Assembly (NCBI RefSeq): GCF_047795645.1 | Contig: NZ_CP181045.1 | Coordinates: 2,666,001 to 2,730,000, forward strand | DNA length: 64,000 nt | Reading direction: 5' to 3' | Source of the DNA: Salipaludibacillus sp047795645 | Lineage (GTDB): Bacteria; Bacillota; Bacilli; Bacillales; Salisediminibacteriaceae | Shown here: positions 35,242 through 44,304 of the stretch, in pieces | How positions within the stretch are numbered: the stretch's first letter is position 1 | Layout: every line of letters starts with the position of its first letter | Translations under genes and position numbers: made by a program | The notes under the pieces: model-generated | What the model was told of the DNA's origin: nothing | Seen by the model: only the letters and a program-made list of their open reading frames with translations | Database searches by the model: none

Positions 35242-36183
35242 TTATACCTTTTCCCCTGCCCTGAGCTTATTAGCGAATTCTTCAATCTTTCGTAACCGAT
35301 GATTTACACCTGATTTACTTACTTTCCCACTCTCTATCATTTCACCCAATTCCTTCAATGTCACATCTTGATGATCAATGCGAAGCTGGGCAATTTCTTG
35401 AAGCTTGTCAGGTAACGTTTCAAGACCAACTTCTCTTCTAATAAAGCGTATATTTTCCACTTGACGCATTGCGGCGCCAACAGTTTTATTCAAATTTGCT
35501 GTTTCACAATTAACTAGACGATTTACCGAGTTACGCATATCTTTCATGATTCGCACATCTTCAAAGCGAAGTAAAGCCTGATGAGCTCCAATTACATTTA
35601 GAAACTCACTAATTTTTTCACTCTCTTTCAAGTATAGAATAAATCCTTTTTTTCTCTCAATCATTTTTGCACTAAAATGAAAATGGCTAATTAAATCACA
35701 TAGAGAACGATTATGTTCTTCATAGAAAGAGAAAATCTCTAAATGATATGAAGACGTTTCTGGGTGATTGACTGATCCTCCAGCCAAGAATGCCCCTCGT
35801 AAATATGCCCTTTTACAACATTCTTTTTTTACTAATTCTTCAGAAATCTCTCTCGTAAAAGCAAAATTTTCATCAACTATGTGAAGAGTCTCCAAAATTT
35901 TTCGAGCATCCTTCGATATTCTAGCAACATAAACATTGTTTTTCTTCAGTCTCATCTTTTTACGTACAAGCAATTCTACGTGAACTTCGTAATTTGACTT
36001 TAATAACGTATAAATTCTTCTCGCTATCGCAGCATTCTCGGTTTGAATATCGAGAGTGATTTTCATATTACGAATCGAAATTGCTCCGTTCATTCGAATC
36101 AGCGCTGCTAATTCAGCTTTCGAGCAGCATGGCTGCACTTCCATTTGCGTCAATTCTTTTTTAACCATAGATGCAAAGGACAT
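35242..36183 (-). CDS. whiA: WhiA-family DNA-binding protein
   Basis: 313 residues from the ATG at 36183 (MSFASMVKKELTQ, AGGGGTG upstream); the longer frame to 36219 is unlike the family. The N-terminus resembles LAGLIDADG homing endonucleases (AALIRMNGAI and LRGAFLAGGSVNHPE), and the C-terminus is a helix-turn-helix (VTLKELGEMIESGKVSKSGV). In Bacillus it influences cell division and chromosome segregation rather than sporulation transcription. It is part of the rapZ-yvcK-whiA-crh cluster. Confidence 0.96.
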   Translation of the reverse strand: MSFASMVKKELTQMEVQPCCSKAELAALIRMNGAISIRNMKITLDIQTENAAIARRIYTLLKSNYEVHVELLVRKKMRLKKNNVYVARISKDARKILETLHIVDENFAFTREISEELVKKECCKRAYLRGAFLAGGSVNHPETSSYHLEIFSFYEEHNRSLCDLISHFHFSAKMIERKKGFILYLKESEKISEFLNVIGAHQALLRFEDVRIMKDMRNSVNRLVNCETANLNKTVGAAMRQVENIRFIRREVGLETLPDKLQEIAQLRIDHQDVTLKELGEMIESGKVSKSGVNHRLRKIEEFANKLRAGEKV

Positions 36184-36316
36184 GGTCTCACCCCTAACCT
36201 CTAAAACCTTCATCACCACTATACTTTTATTCCTTAACGTAGTTCAATATTCTAAAAACGAGCTATTCTCATCGCCCAGTGTATGATCAGACTATTATAC
36301 CATGGCTACGGTGATT

Positions 36317-37261
36317 TTATAACAGAGAAACTAATCGCTGAGACAATTTAATCGGATCATGTCGTAGCAATTCATCATCAAAATAGAGTAAATGGTCATC
36401 AATCAATAGGATCCCCATCTTTGTTAAATCTTCTTCATCAACAACGACACCTTCTGCTCCATCTTTTTTATACCGCTGAGCATATGAAAAGGGAATCTTT
36501 TGTGTATTCAATAAGACTGCATCAATAATTTTTTCGCGTGCGTGATTATCGATCGCTTTCACATGATCAGAAACGGTGTACCCATCTGTTTCTCCAGGTT
36601 GAGTCATCACATTACATATATAAACTTTCATAGCACTTGTTTTTATTAAAGCTTCTTCCATTCCAGGTACCAGTAAATTAGGAATCACACTCGTATACAA
36701 GCTTCCTGGACCTAGCACGATTAAATCAGCTTCATCTATCGCTTGGAGTGCATCTCTCATTGGTTCTGGATTTTCCGGCTTAAGAAACACTTTCTTAATT
36801 TTCTTCCCGATTTTCGGAATGTTTGATTCGCCCTCAGTAAAAGTACCATCCTCATATTCTGCATGTAATGTTACTTGATCATTTGATGCCGGCAATACTT
36901 TTCCTCTAACATTTAATACGCGGCTTATTTCATGAACTCCCTTTGCAAAATCTCCAGTAATAGATGTCATTCCTGCTAGTAAAAGGTTTCCTAATGAATG
37001 TCCAGATAATCCATTACCATTTTCAAAACGGTGCTGAAATAATTCTTCGACAAGTGGCTCTACTTCTGACAAAGCAACAAGCACATTTCGAATGTCTCCT
37101 GGTGGTGGGATGTTTAATTCTCTTCTTAATCTACCGGAACTTCCACCATCGTCCGCTACCGTGACAATAGCTGTGATATCGACTGGGAAAGTCTTCAAGC
37201 CTCTCAATAAAACCGATAAACCCGTTCCCCCACCTAGGACGACCACTTTTGCTTTCTTCAA
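36317..37261 (-). CDS. yvcK: YvcK/CofD-like gluconeogenesis factor
   Basis: 314 residues. N-terminal VVLGGGTGLSVLLRGLK is the nucleotide-sugar binding glycine loop. VTVADDGGSSGRLR and HSLGNLLLAG are family motifs, and VLGPGSLYTSVIPNLLV is central. YvcK binds UDP-sugars and is needed for growth on gluconeogenic carbon and for correct peptidoglycan synthesis. Its start overlaps the rapZ stop by 4 nt; whiA follows after 133 nt. Confidence 0.96.
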   Translation of the reverse strand: MKKAKVVVLGGGTGLSVLLRGLKTFPVDITAIVTVADDGGSSGRLRRELNIPPPGDIRNVLVALSEVEPLVEELFQHRFENGNGLSGHSLGNLLLAGMTSITGDFAKGVHEISRVLNVRGKVLPASNDQVTLHAEYEDGTFTEGESNIPKIGKKIKKVFLKPENPEPMRDALQAIDEADLIVLGPGSLYTSVIPNLLVPGMEEALIKTSAMKVYICNVMTQPGETDGYTVSDHVKAIDNHAREKIIDAVLLNTQKIPFSYAQRYKKDGAEGVVVDEEDLTKMGILLIDDHLLYFDDELLRHDPIKLSQRLVSLL

Positions 37262-38157
37262 TTTTCTTTTCTTCCTTTTTCCACATCACGATGGGTCACG
37301 TAAGAGAAATAATCAAGCTTTTCAAGATGTTCCTTGAAGTACTCCGCAAGTGTTACGGAACGGTGTTTTCCACCAGTACATCCAATCGCTAACACAAGCT
37401 GACTTTTTCCTTCCCGTTTGTAAAAGGGGAGCGTGTATTGAAGAAAATCATCTAATTTTTCAATGAATTGCTGGGTTTCCGTCCATTTCAATACATAATC
37501 TGAAACCTCTTTTTCAAGTCCAGTCTTTGACCTCATGTGTTCAATATAATGTGGGTTAGGTAAAAATCGGACGTCAAAAACTAAATCTGCATCAATAGGA
37601 AGCCCATGCTTATATCCAAATGACATCACTTGCACAGAAAAAGCTTCCTTCGCTTCTGATGAAAATTGTTTTAATATCCGTTCACGAAGTTCCAATGGTT
37701 TTAAATCGGACGTATCAATGATAATCTTCGCCTGTCCCCTAAGATCATTAAGAATCTCTCGCTCTGCATGAATCCCTTCAAGAGGAGCCCCGCCATCGGA
37801 TAATGGATGAGATCGTCTTGTCTCTTTGTAACGGCGAACGAGCGCTGAGTCTTTTGCATCAAGAAAGACGATTTGTGGCGTAACTTTACTCTCAGCTGAA
37901 ATTGCATCAATAGAATCAAATAAGTGCTCAAAAAACTCACGTCCACGTAAATCAATTACTAAGGCGACTTTTTTCATTTTGTCACCGGATCCTTCTACCA
38001 AATCTATGAACTTGGGAATTAATGCTGGTGGTAAGTTATCAACACAGAAATATCCCATGTCTTCAAAACTTTGAACAGCTACTGTTTTCCCGGCTCCAGA
38101 CATTCCAGTAATAATCACTAATTCAATTTTATTCGGTGTTATTTTTTTGTCTTGCAT
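37258..38157 (-). CDS. rapZ: RapZ-family nucleotide-binding protein (YvcJ)
   Basis: 299 residues. Walker A GMSGAGKTVAVQSFED (about 18-33); Walker B-like VALVIDLRGREF; C-terminal domain with SFGYKHGLPIDADLVFDVRFLPNPHY and IGCTGGKHRSVTLAE. It hydrolyses ATP and GTP; in E. coli RapZ controls glucosamine-6-phosphate synthase, and in B. subtilis YvcJ affects competence. It follows the nudix gene by 27 nt and overlaps yvcK. Confidence 0.96.
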   Translation of the reverse strand: MQDKKITPNKIELVIITGMSGAGKTVAVQSFEDMGYFCVDNLPPALIPKFIDLVEGSGDKMKKVALVIDLRGREFFEHLFDSIDAISAESKVTPQIVFLDAKDSALVRRYKETRRSHPLSDGGAPLEGIHAEREILNDLRGQAKIIIDTSDLKPLELRERILKQFSSEAKEAFSVQVMSFGYKHGLPIDADLVFDVRFLPNPHYIEHMRSKTGLEKEVSDYVLKWTETQQFIEKLDDFLQYTLPFYKREGKSQLVLAIGCTGGKHRSVTLAEYFKEHLEKLDYFSYVTHRDVEKGRKEN

Positions 38158-38184
38158 CAGATCATCCCCTTTCGTATTATATTT

Positions 38185-38661
38185 TTACTCTTGAAATTGC
38201 TCCCCTGCAGTGTCTAATCGGTAAGACAAAAGATTTAAGTTTTCATCATACGTGATTGTTCCATAAATCAATCCTTCACCGTATAGGACGTGGTCAAAAA
38301 TGGGATAATCTCCTGAAGCCATTGGTAAATGAGGAATCTTTGTAATTGGGGTCCATGCAAGTTCTCCCTCTGGCGATTTATTTAACAATTTTCCTGAAAA
38401 ATTGTTTGCTTGAAACGTAAACATCATCCATTCCTTAACAATACTACCTTTTTCTTCGATAACGACCGTGAAAACTCCTCTTAGTTCGGGATTATTTATT
38501 ACCATTCCTGTTTCTTCTTTGCATTCTCTTATAACACTTTCACGAATTGACTCACGAGATTCCATTTTCCCTCCCGGAGCGACCCACCAACCGCGACTCG
38601 GTTTTCTTAACAGTAAGGCTTCGTTACTCTTCGTTAAAATACAGTTCGTTACTCGCTGCAT
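38185..38661 (-). CDS. NUDIX hydrolase (YvcI-like)
   Basis: 158 residues. The Nudix box is intact at about 32-54: GKMESRESIRESVIRECKEETGM. The N-terminus RVTNCILTKSNEALLLRKP resembles MutT-like 8-oxo-dGTP diphosphatases. It probably sanitises nucleotides or cleaves another nucleoside diphosphate compound. It heads the nudix-rapZ-yvcK-whiA-crh cluster, as yvcI does in B. subtilis. A CAGGGGGGATCATC ribosome region precedes the ATG. Confidence 0.9.
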   Translation of the reverse strand: MQRVTNCILTKSNEALLLRKPSRGWWVAPGGKMESRESIRESVIRECKEETGMVINNPELRGVFTVVIEEKGSIVKEWMMFTFQANNFSGKLLNKSPEGELAWTPITKIPHLPMASGDYPIFDHVLYGEGLIYGTITYDENLNLLSYRLDTAGEQFQE

Positions 38662-38945
38662 GATGATCCCCCCTGTATATGACGCTAAAACGAAACATTA
38701 TAAAGGGAAAACAATGAATTGCTTTCCTCTTAGGAAATAATTTTAGAAATGATTTCTTATCACATCTCACTAAATACGCAGAACCTTATTCACTAAAATT
38801 GCTTGTTATTATTTTGCTTAAAAGTAGTGCTAATTCACATTTTATCAACAAATATTAAGAACGTACTTCTGTTTTAGTATACTACATCTAATTTATTTCG
38901 AACAACATTTACGTAGGTAGTTAAATTCTTAGACCAGCACTAAAA

Positions 38946-39032
38946 CATTAGAAAAACTTGGCTTGTCGCCAAGTCCTTCATGGCGAAAGCCTTGAATTAA
39001 TCCTTTAGCGAAGTTAAACATTCTTAAAGTAT
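38946..39032 (-). repeat. terminator-associated repeat, copy B
   Basis: About 87 bp, inverted relative to copy A, lacking some 15 bp in the middle (AGATAAACG region). On the minus strand it begins in the T-run after the hairpin at 39052-39073 and ends ACTTGGCGACAAGCCAAGT plus TTTTTCTAATG. The rest of 38662-38945 shows nothing recognisable. Confidence 0.88.
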
Positions 39033-39042
39033 AAAAAAGTAT

Positions 39043-39073
39043 AAAAAAAAGGACACGAGCAAAAGCTCGTGTC
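39043..39073 (-). terminator. strong terminator without an obvious gene
   Basis: Perfect stem GACACGAGC / GCTCGTGTC with an AAAA/TTTT loop (39052-39073), then CC and eight T on the minus strand. trxB has its own terminator 350 nt upstream, so this one may end a short transcript from about 39240. Confidence 0.88.
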
Positions 39074-39116
39074 AAAAGTAATATATAAAAAGGGGGTCAA
39101 TTACTAAGTACATCAT
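39072..39116 (-). CDS. possible 13-14 codon peptide gene
   Basis: AAAAAAAGG is followed by two adjacent ATGs and the frame M-MYLVIDPLFIYYF, whose TGA touches the terminator stem. A TATACT -10-like box with TTACAT 16 bp upstream lies near 39236-39263, so a transcript of about 170 nt is possible. Too short to call by composition; it may be a leader or membrane peptide or chance. Confidence 0.25.
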   Translation of the reverse strand: MMYLVIDPLFIYYF

Positions 39117-39416
39117 AACCTTTTTTTATTGCAACATTGTTACAGAAGAGTTAAGTGACAATTACGTTTTGTTAATTTTTGATTTTAATGCACTCTCACT
39201 TGATTAATTAACTTGTTTGGACCTTTCAACATTAGTATAACAGATGGACAAGGTTATGTAATACAGTTCTAAAACAGGAGATTGGTTGGCGGTATTTCAA
39301 ATTTATAAATAAGGTCTATAAACTTCCCTTCCATTTCCGAAGTACGTAAATTCAAGATTGTGATTTATCTATGGAATGGGAGAAAGTTAAAATTCTCTTC
39401 GCTTATTTAATAAGCG

Positions 39417-39451
39417 AAAAATAAAACCACACCTTGTTTAAAGGTGTGGTT
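39417..39451 (-). terminator. trxB terminator
   Basis: Perfect 11-bp stem AACCACACCTT / AAGGTGTGGTT (39425-39435 and 39441-39451), followed by TTTTATTTTT on the minus strand, 14 nt after the trxB stop. Confidence 0.93.
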
Positions 39452-39464
39452 CATCCCTATATCC

Positions 39465-40421
39465 TTATACCTGATTTGTACTTTTTAACTCTTCCATCAG
39501 GTTCTCCACATAGTGTTGCGCTTGTTGACCAGCGATACTTCCATCACCTGTCGCAGTAACAATTTGACGAAGCATTTTCTCTCTAATATCGCCAGCTGCA
39601 AAAATACCTGGAATTTTTGTTTCCATATCTTCATTCGTCTCAACATAACCTTCTTCATTTGTAATACCTAGGTTCAAGAAAGGCTCATTAATTGGTAACA
39701 TACCGATATATATGAATGCTCCATCCGTTTTAAATTCACGCTCAGAACCATCTTCTTTGTTAACTAGCGTCACGCTACCAACTTTACCATTCTCTTCGTT
39801 AATTTCTTTAACAACATGACTCCAAATAAATTCAATTTTATCATTAGCAAATGCTCGTTCTTGAAGGATTTTCTGTGCACGTAATTCATCGCGACGATGA
39901 ATTACAGTAACTTTACTTGCAAATCGAGTTAAATAAACTGCTTCTTCAACGGCTGAGTCTCCCCCTCCAACAACGACGAGTTCTTTGTTTTTAAAGAAGG
40001 CTCCATCACAAACTGCACAATATGAGACTCCTTTTCCGCTAAGCTCTTTTTCTCCGGGGACTCCTAGTGCTTTATACTTTGCTCCTGTGGTGATAATAAT
40101 AGACCTAGTTTTGAATTCACCACTACCAGTTTTGATAATTTTATATTCTTTTCCGTCAATAATTTCTTTCACATCACCATAAGCGTACTCAGCACCGAAT
40201 TTCTTAGAATGATCAAACATTTTCATCGATAGATCAGGCCCAAGGATATGGTCATATCCTGGATAGTTTTCAACATCTTCCGTATTTGCCATTTGCCCAC
40301 CTGGAATTCCTCGTTCTAACATAACTGTTGCTAAATTTGCTCTTGAGGCATAAACTGCAGCAGTCATACCAGCCGGTCCGGCTCCAATAATAATCACATC
40401 ATAAATTTTATCTTCGCTCAT
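39465..40421 (-). CDS. trxB: thioredoxin-disulfide reductase
   Basis: 318 residues. FAD motif IIGAGPAGMTAAVYASRA, redox-active C135 and C138 in SYCAVCDG, NADPH motif VVGGGDSAVEEA with HRRDELRA, and a C-terminal FAD segment GIFAAGDIREKMLRQIVTA. It reduces thioredoxin with NADPH in the cytoplasm. Monocistronic, downstream of the TPR gene and separated from it by repeat copy C. No clear Spx-type element can be asserted from sequence. Confidence 0.98.
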   Translation of the reverse strand: MSEDKIYDVIIIGAGPAGMTAAVYASRANLATVMLERGIPGGQMANTEDVENYPGYDHILGPDLSMKMFDHSKKFGAEYAYGDVKEIIDGKEYKIIKTGSGEFKTRSIIITTGAKYKALGVPGEKELSGKGVSYCAVCDGAFFKNKELVVVGGGDSAVEEAVYLTRFASKVTVIHRRDELRAQKILQERAFANDKIEFIWSHVVKEINEENGKVGSVTLVNKEDGSEREFKTDGAFIYIGMLPINEPFLNLGITNEEGYVETNEDMETKIPGIFAAGDIREKMLRQIVTATGDGSIAGQQAQHYVENLMEELKSTNQV

Positions 40422-40581
40422 AACTTCACTCTCCTAGCGAAATATTCTAATTGTTTTACTTCAATGTCTATACTATTCTTAAACCGCTCAGAAGTCCAAA
40501 AACTTGCTCATTGTACTATTTTACCTTAGTTGAAAGCTATCATGTATCGTTCGCTAAAACATTAGATATTTTATGTTCACT

Positions 40582-40680
40582 CTATTAAAAAACTTGGCTT
40601 GTCGCCAAGTCCTTTATGGCGAAAGCCTTCGTTTATCTTATACTTTAACCCTTAAGCGAAGTTAAACATTCTTAAAGTAT
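40582..40680 (-). repeat. terminator-associated repeat, copy C
   Basis: About 99 bp, nearly identical to copy A but inverted. On the minus strand it begins ATACTTTAAGAATGTTTAAC directly in the T-run of the TPR-gene terminator and ends ACTTGGCGACAAGCCAAGT plus TTTTTTAATAG. The remaining gap 40422-40581 holds only AT-rich sequence upstream of trxB. Confidence 0.9.
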
Positions 40681-40715
40681 AAAAAACAGTTCCTCATTTA
40701 ACGATAGAGAAACTG
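40681..40715 (-). terminator. terminator overlapping the TPR gene's stop codon
   Basis: CAGTTTCTC (40715-40707) pairs with GAGGAACTG (40695-40687) across an 11-nt loop that contains the TAA stop (40700-40698). Six T follow. The last codons of the gene therefore form half of the terminator. Confidence 0.85.
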
Positions 40716-41756
40716 CTTTTTATCTTTTGATGGAGAGTTGCCTTTATCTAACTCACTCAACAACTCATCTAATAAAGATTGTTTTTCAGGGTCGAGTTTT
40801 TTAATCTTTTCCCAAATACTCCTTGAGACATCTAAATCTCCGCAATGCCATGCTAATATGGCCATTTGGTGATCCAGATGAGGAAGTTTTGGAAAAGAGG
40901 AGCCATTCAATAACTTGCCATACCAAGCATACGCCGTTTCGTATTCTCCAACAAAGTAAAGACTACGAGCTAGATAATAACAATTCCAATTATTCATTGG
41001 ACGTAAATTAACGATATTTTCAACCCACATACATGCTTGAGGATTGTTTTGTTGATGGAGTAAAACCGCCATTTGACACTGTGCCAAAAAGTTAGGTTCT
41101 TCTTTTAATAACAAGTCTTTTAACAGTGTTTCTGCTTCCGCTTTTTTGTCTTGGTACATTAATGATTCTGCTAAATAAACGTATAAATTCCAATGGTCCG
41201 GATTCTCCGCAATCAACTTCCTCACTTCATTTTCAACTTCTGCATACTCCCCACGATTTAACAATCCAATCAGCAAAAAATTTATTTTATCTTCTGCTGA
41301 TTGGTTTTTGCTCAAGTCTTCCACTATCCCAGACTCTTGTTGTTCAGAAGTTACCATTGATAACAATGATTCAGCATCTTCGACAAATTCACCGTCTTCA
41401 TCGATATCTAAATACGTTTCTAAATTAATTTTTGCCTGTTCAAATTCACCAATATGAGCCATATTATTAGCCATAAAAAAATAGCACTCACTCATTGATG
41501 GATCAATGTCATTTTTTATTTTTTCAAGCCATTCATTCGAAGCTTCATAGTTACCTTCCTCTGATAAGACAATCGCTAACTGACAAACGAAGATAGGTTC
41601 CTCAGGTTCAAGCTTAATCGCCCGTTCAAAAAAGGAGATTGCTCGTTCAATTGATTTACTTTGATAAGCTTCGATCCCTTTTTTATAAAAATAACCGCCA
41701 TCTTGCATAAACGGAATGACTTGTCCTTTTCTTTCATTTGCTCCGATACTTGGCAT
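40698..41756 (-). CDS. tetratricopeptide repeat protein
   Basis: 352 residues built of helical TPR-like repeats: YFYKKGIEAYQSKSIERAIS, FVCQLAIVLSEEGNYEAS, CYFFMANNMAHIGEFEQAK, LYVYLAESLMYQDKKAEA, NCYYLARSLYFVGEYETA. No signal peptide or membrane helix, so it is a cytoplasmic scaffold. In B. subtilis a similar TPR gene (yvcD) lies beside trxB; partners are unknown. It is divergent from the methyltransferase/CrtI-like pair. Its terminator overlaps its final codons. Confidence 0.85.
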   Translation of the reverse strand: MPSIGANERKGQVIPFMQDGGYFYKKGIEAYQSKSIERAISFFERAIKLEPEEPIFVCQLAIVLSEEGNYEASNEWLEKIKNDIDPSMSECYFFMANNMAHIGEFEQAKINLETYLDIDEDGEFVEDAESLLSMVTSEQQESGIVEDLSKNQSAEDKINFLLIGLLNRGEYAEVENEVRKLIAENPDHWNLYVYLAESLMYQDKKAEAETLLKDLLLKEEPNFLAQCQMAVLLHQQNNPQACMWVENIVNLRPMNNWNCYYLARSLYFVGEYETAYAWYGKLLNGSSFPKLPHLDHQMAILAWHCGDLDVSRSIWEKIKKLDPEKQSLLDELLSELDKGNSPSKDKKQFLYR

Positions 41757-41998
41757 TTAAATATGCCTCCATTTCATTCACGTTTAAAAATAAATTGCTT
41801 CTTTTGTTCCTGTTACATATAGGTGCATTATAACACGCTTATACTGATGGAACAATGAACACTTCCCAGGGACTAACACATTCGGAACTTAAATATTTTT
41901 GAAAATCAAGTGATTAAAAGCACATTTTTTAGGGTATCAACATACTATCGATTCTTAGACAAGACTCTGTTCAAAATTAATAAAGGCTGGAGGGTATG

Positions 41999-42556
41999 AT
42001 GGCATTAATTGATATTTTGTTTATGTTTATCACTATAATTTGGATTGGTGAATTTATCTTCTTCAAAAATCGAAGACTAGACGAAACAGAATCTACAGAA
42101 ACTTCTTCATTTCCAAAGATATTTCTTTCTGTTCTTGCGGTCATCATAGTTTCTATTATTTCCCGCGAAGGGCAGTTTCTTGCCGTTGATCTAACCGCAA
42201 TCCTTTGGCTAGGTATTTTTTTATATGCTATTGGCGTTTTCATTCGTTATTGGGGAATGATGGCGTTAGGAAAACAATTCACAAGGAACGTCAACGTCAA
42301 TAAAGAGGATAAAATTATTGGGAGTGGTCCATTCCGCTTTTTAAGACACCCTCTTTACAGCGGATTATTAAGTACAATGATTGGAATAAGTTTCTATACA
42401 GGTAGTCTCCTCGGGCTTATTATTACTTTCACTGTTTTTTTACCGTTCCTACTTAAACGAATCCGTTTAGAAGAGGCCCTTCTCATTAAATCATTTGGGC
42501 AAGAATACGTAAGATGGAGTCAGTCGCGCCGTCGCCTAGTGCCATTTATATACTAA
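41999..42556 (+). CDS. isoprenylcysteine carboxyl methyltransferase-like membrane protein
   Basis: 185 residues from the second of two adjacent ATGs (GGAGGGT five bases upstream). Four to five hydrophobic segments. The ICMT-type core has FTRNVNVNKEDKIIGSGPF, FLRHPLYSG and a C-terminal EEALLIKSFGQEYVRW. Such proteins methylate lipid-linked or hydrophobic substrates with SAM. It is followed 94 nt downstream by a CrtI-like oxidoreductase, and related pairs occur near carotenoid genes in bacilli, so carotenoid or isoprenoid modification is a reasonable inference. Confidence 0.8.
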   Translation: MALIDILFMFITIIWIGEFIFFKNRRLDETESTETSSFPKIFLSVLAVIIVSIISREGQFLAVDLTAILWLGIFLYAIGVFIRYWGMMALGKQFTRNVNVNKEDKIIGSGPFRFLRHPLYSGLLSTMIGISFYTGSLLGLIITFTVFLPFLLKRIRLEEALLIKSFGQEYVRWSQSRRRLVPFIY

Positions 42557-42650
42557 AATTAAGTAATTTCTATATTTCGTTATCTTGAAAGATAAATATA
42601 AAGTATCGAATAAAAAGTTAATTTGAAACTATGTGGAGGTGCTCATTTGT

Positions 42651-44168
42651 ATGCGTGAGAACAAGAAAGCTGTTGTCATTGGTGCAGGTTTAGCTGGACT
42701 TTCAGCTGCGATTCGCCTGTCTGGTGACGGTTATCAAGTAACAATATTAGAAAAAAATGAGACGATTGGTGGAAAACTAAATCACCGTTCAGGTAAAGGA
42801 TTTAATTTTGATACAGGTCCATCGATTTTAACGATGCCTTGGGTACTTGAACAACTGTTTGACAGCGTTCATCGAAACCTAGAAGACTACATGGAGATTG
42901 AACGTATTGAGCCACAATGGCGGACCTTCTTCGAAGATGGTAATTCATTGGATGTGCTCTCAGATATTCCAGGTATGTTAGAAGAAATGAAAAAAGTGAA
43001 AGGCAATCCTGATTCTTCATTTATGAAATTTCTCTCCTACTCTCAAGAAATGTATGAAGTTTGTATGAAAAGTTTTTACAAGACCAGTATTTCCGGCTTA
43101 AAAGATTTACGAACCCAGCATAACTTAAAAGAGTTATTGGCAATGGATCCATTCCATACCGTTGCAGATGGCACGAAAAAACATTTTAAAAATAAACATT
43201 TAGAACAGCTATTTAATTTCTTTGTGATGTATGTCGGTTCAAATCCATACCAAGCTCCTGCGATTTTAAATCAACTCGTATATGTCCAACTTGGCTTAGG
43301 AATTTATTATGTCAAAGGCGGAATGTACAACATTGCTAGAGGTATGAACAAAGTATTAGATGAACTAAGAGCAGAAATCAAAACAGCTACACCTGTATCA
43401 CATGTTGTCGTTGACGACGCAAAGGCAAAAGGAGTGATGACCGAAAGCGGTGACTTTTACGAAGCTGATGTCGTTGTATCTAATTTAGAAGTCATTCCGG
43501 CTTATCAAACGTTACTTCCTAAGAATGGAAAAACTAAAAAAGAAATCAAACAGCTTTCAAAAACTTATGAACCTACTGTTTCAGGACTTGTTCTATTACT
43601 TGGTGTAAATAAGGAATTTAAAGATTTGAAGCATCACAACTTTTTTTTCTCAGAAAATCCAGAGGTTGAATTCAAACAAATCTTTGAAAAAGGGATTCCA
43701 GCAGATGATCCAACGGTATATATCGGGATTTCTTCTAAAACCGATCCGAGCCAGGCACCAGAAGGCAAAGAGAATTTATTTGTCTTAACCCACGTTCCTC
43801 CGAAAACAGCGATGAAAAAAGACGGAGATTGGGAAGCCTATCGTGACGTGGTGTTAGACAAATTAGAGCGAATGGGAATGTCTGGACTTCGTGAATCGAT
43901 CGAATTTGAATACGCGTTCACTCCTGATACGATAGAAGAATTATACGGAGCGAACGGTGGCTCAATTTATGGTATTGCCGCTAACAAAGCAACGAATGGT
44001 GGCTTCAAAATTCCCGCGAAAAGTTCTTTATACGAGAACCTTTATTTTACTGGAGGATCGACACACCCAGGAGGCGGCGTTCCAATGGTCACATTATCTG
44101 GACAACTTACTGCTGATCTTATTAAGCATGATGTGGAAGATAGCGAGACGAAACAAAAAAACGGTTAA
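42651..44168 (+). CDS. CrtI/CrtN-family carotenoid desaturase or oxidase
   Basis: 505 residues from the ATG at 42651, ten bases after GGAGGTG. N-terminal FAD motif VVIGAGLAGLSAAIRLSGDG, then GGKLNHRSGKGFNFDTGPSI, typical of phytoene/diapophytoene desaturases. The C-terminal FAD motif is YFTGGSTHPGGGVPMVTLSG. The family includes CrtN (desaturation), CrtNb/CrtP (terminal methyl oxidation) and relatives; the exact reaction cannot be assigned. No crtM or other crt gene is visible nearby except the methyltransferase upstream. Some calls of this family in bacilli are of unproven substrate. Confidence 0.85.
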   Translation: MRENKKAVVIGAGLAGLSAAIRLSGDGYQVTILEKNETIGGKLNHRSGKGFNFDTGPSILTMPWVLEQLFDSVHRNLEDYMEIERIEPQWRTFFEDGNSLDVLSDIPGMLEEMKKVKGNPDSSFMKFLSYSQEMYEVCMKSFYKTSISGLKDLRTQHNLKELLAMDPFHTVADGTKKHFKNKHLEQLFNFFVMYVGSNPYQAPAILNQLVYVQLGLGIYYVKGGMYNIARGMNKVLDELRAEIKTATPVSHVVVDDAKAKGVMTESGDFYEADVVVSNLEVIPAYQTLLPKNGKTKKEIKQLSKTYEPTVSGLVLLLGVNKEFKDLKHHNFFFSENPEVEFKQIFEKGIPADDPTVYIGISSKTDPSQAPEGKENLFVLTHVPPKTAMKKDGDWEAYRDVVLDKLERMGMSGLRESIEFEYAFTPDTIEELYGANGGSIYGIAANKATNGGFKIPAKSSLYENLYFTGGSTHPGGGVPMVTLSGQLTADLIKHDVEDSETKQKNG

Positions 44169-44185
44169 TAGTTTCAGAAGTAGAT

Positions 44186-44220
44186 ATAAAAGAGGTTGCC
44201 CCCGGGCATCCTCTTTTTCA
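44186..44220 (+). terminator. CrtI-like gene terminator
   Basis: Stem AAAGAGGTTGCCC / GGGCATCCTCTTT (44188-44216) with TTTTT at its end, 20 nt after the stop. Confidence 0.85.
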
Positions 44221-44304
44221 TAAAACCTCGTTACGAAATTTGTTGGAAGTTGGTTCCTATCTGTCCGAATCGGCCCCCTCACCTATAAAACTCCAATATA
44301 CAAA

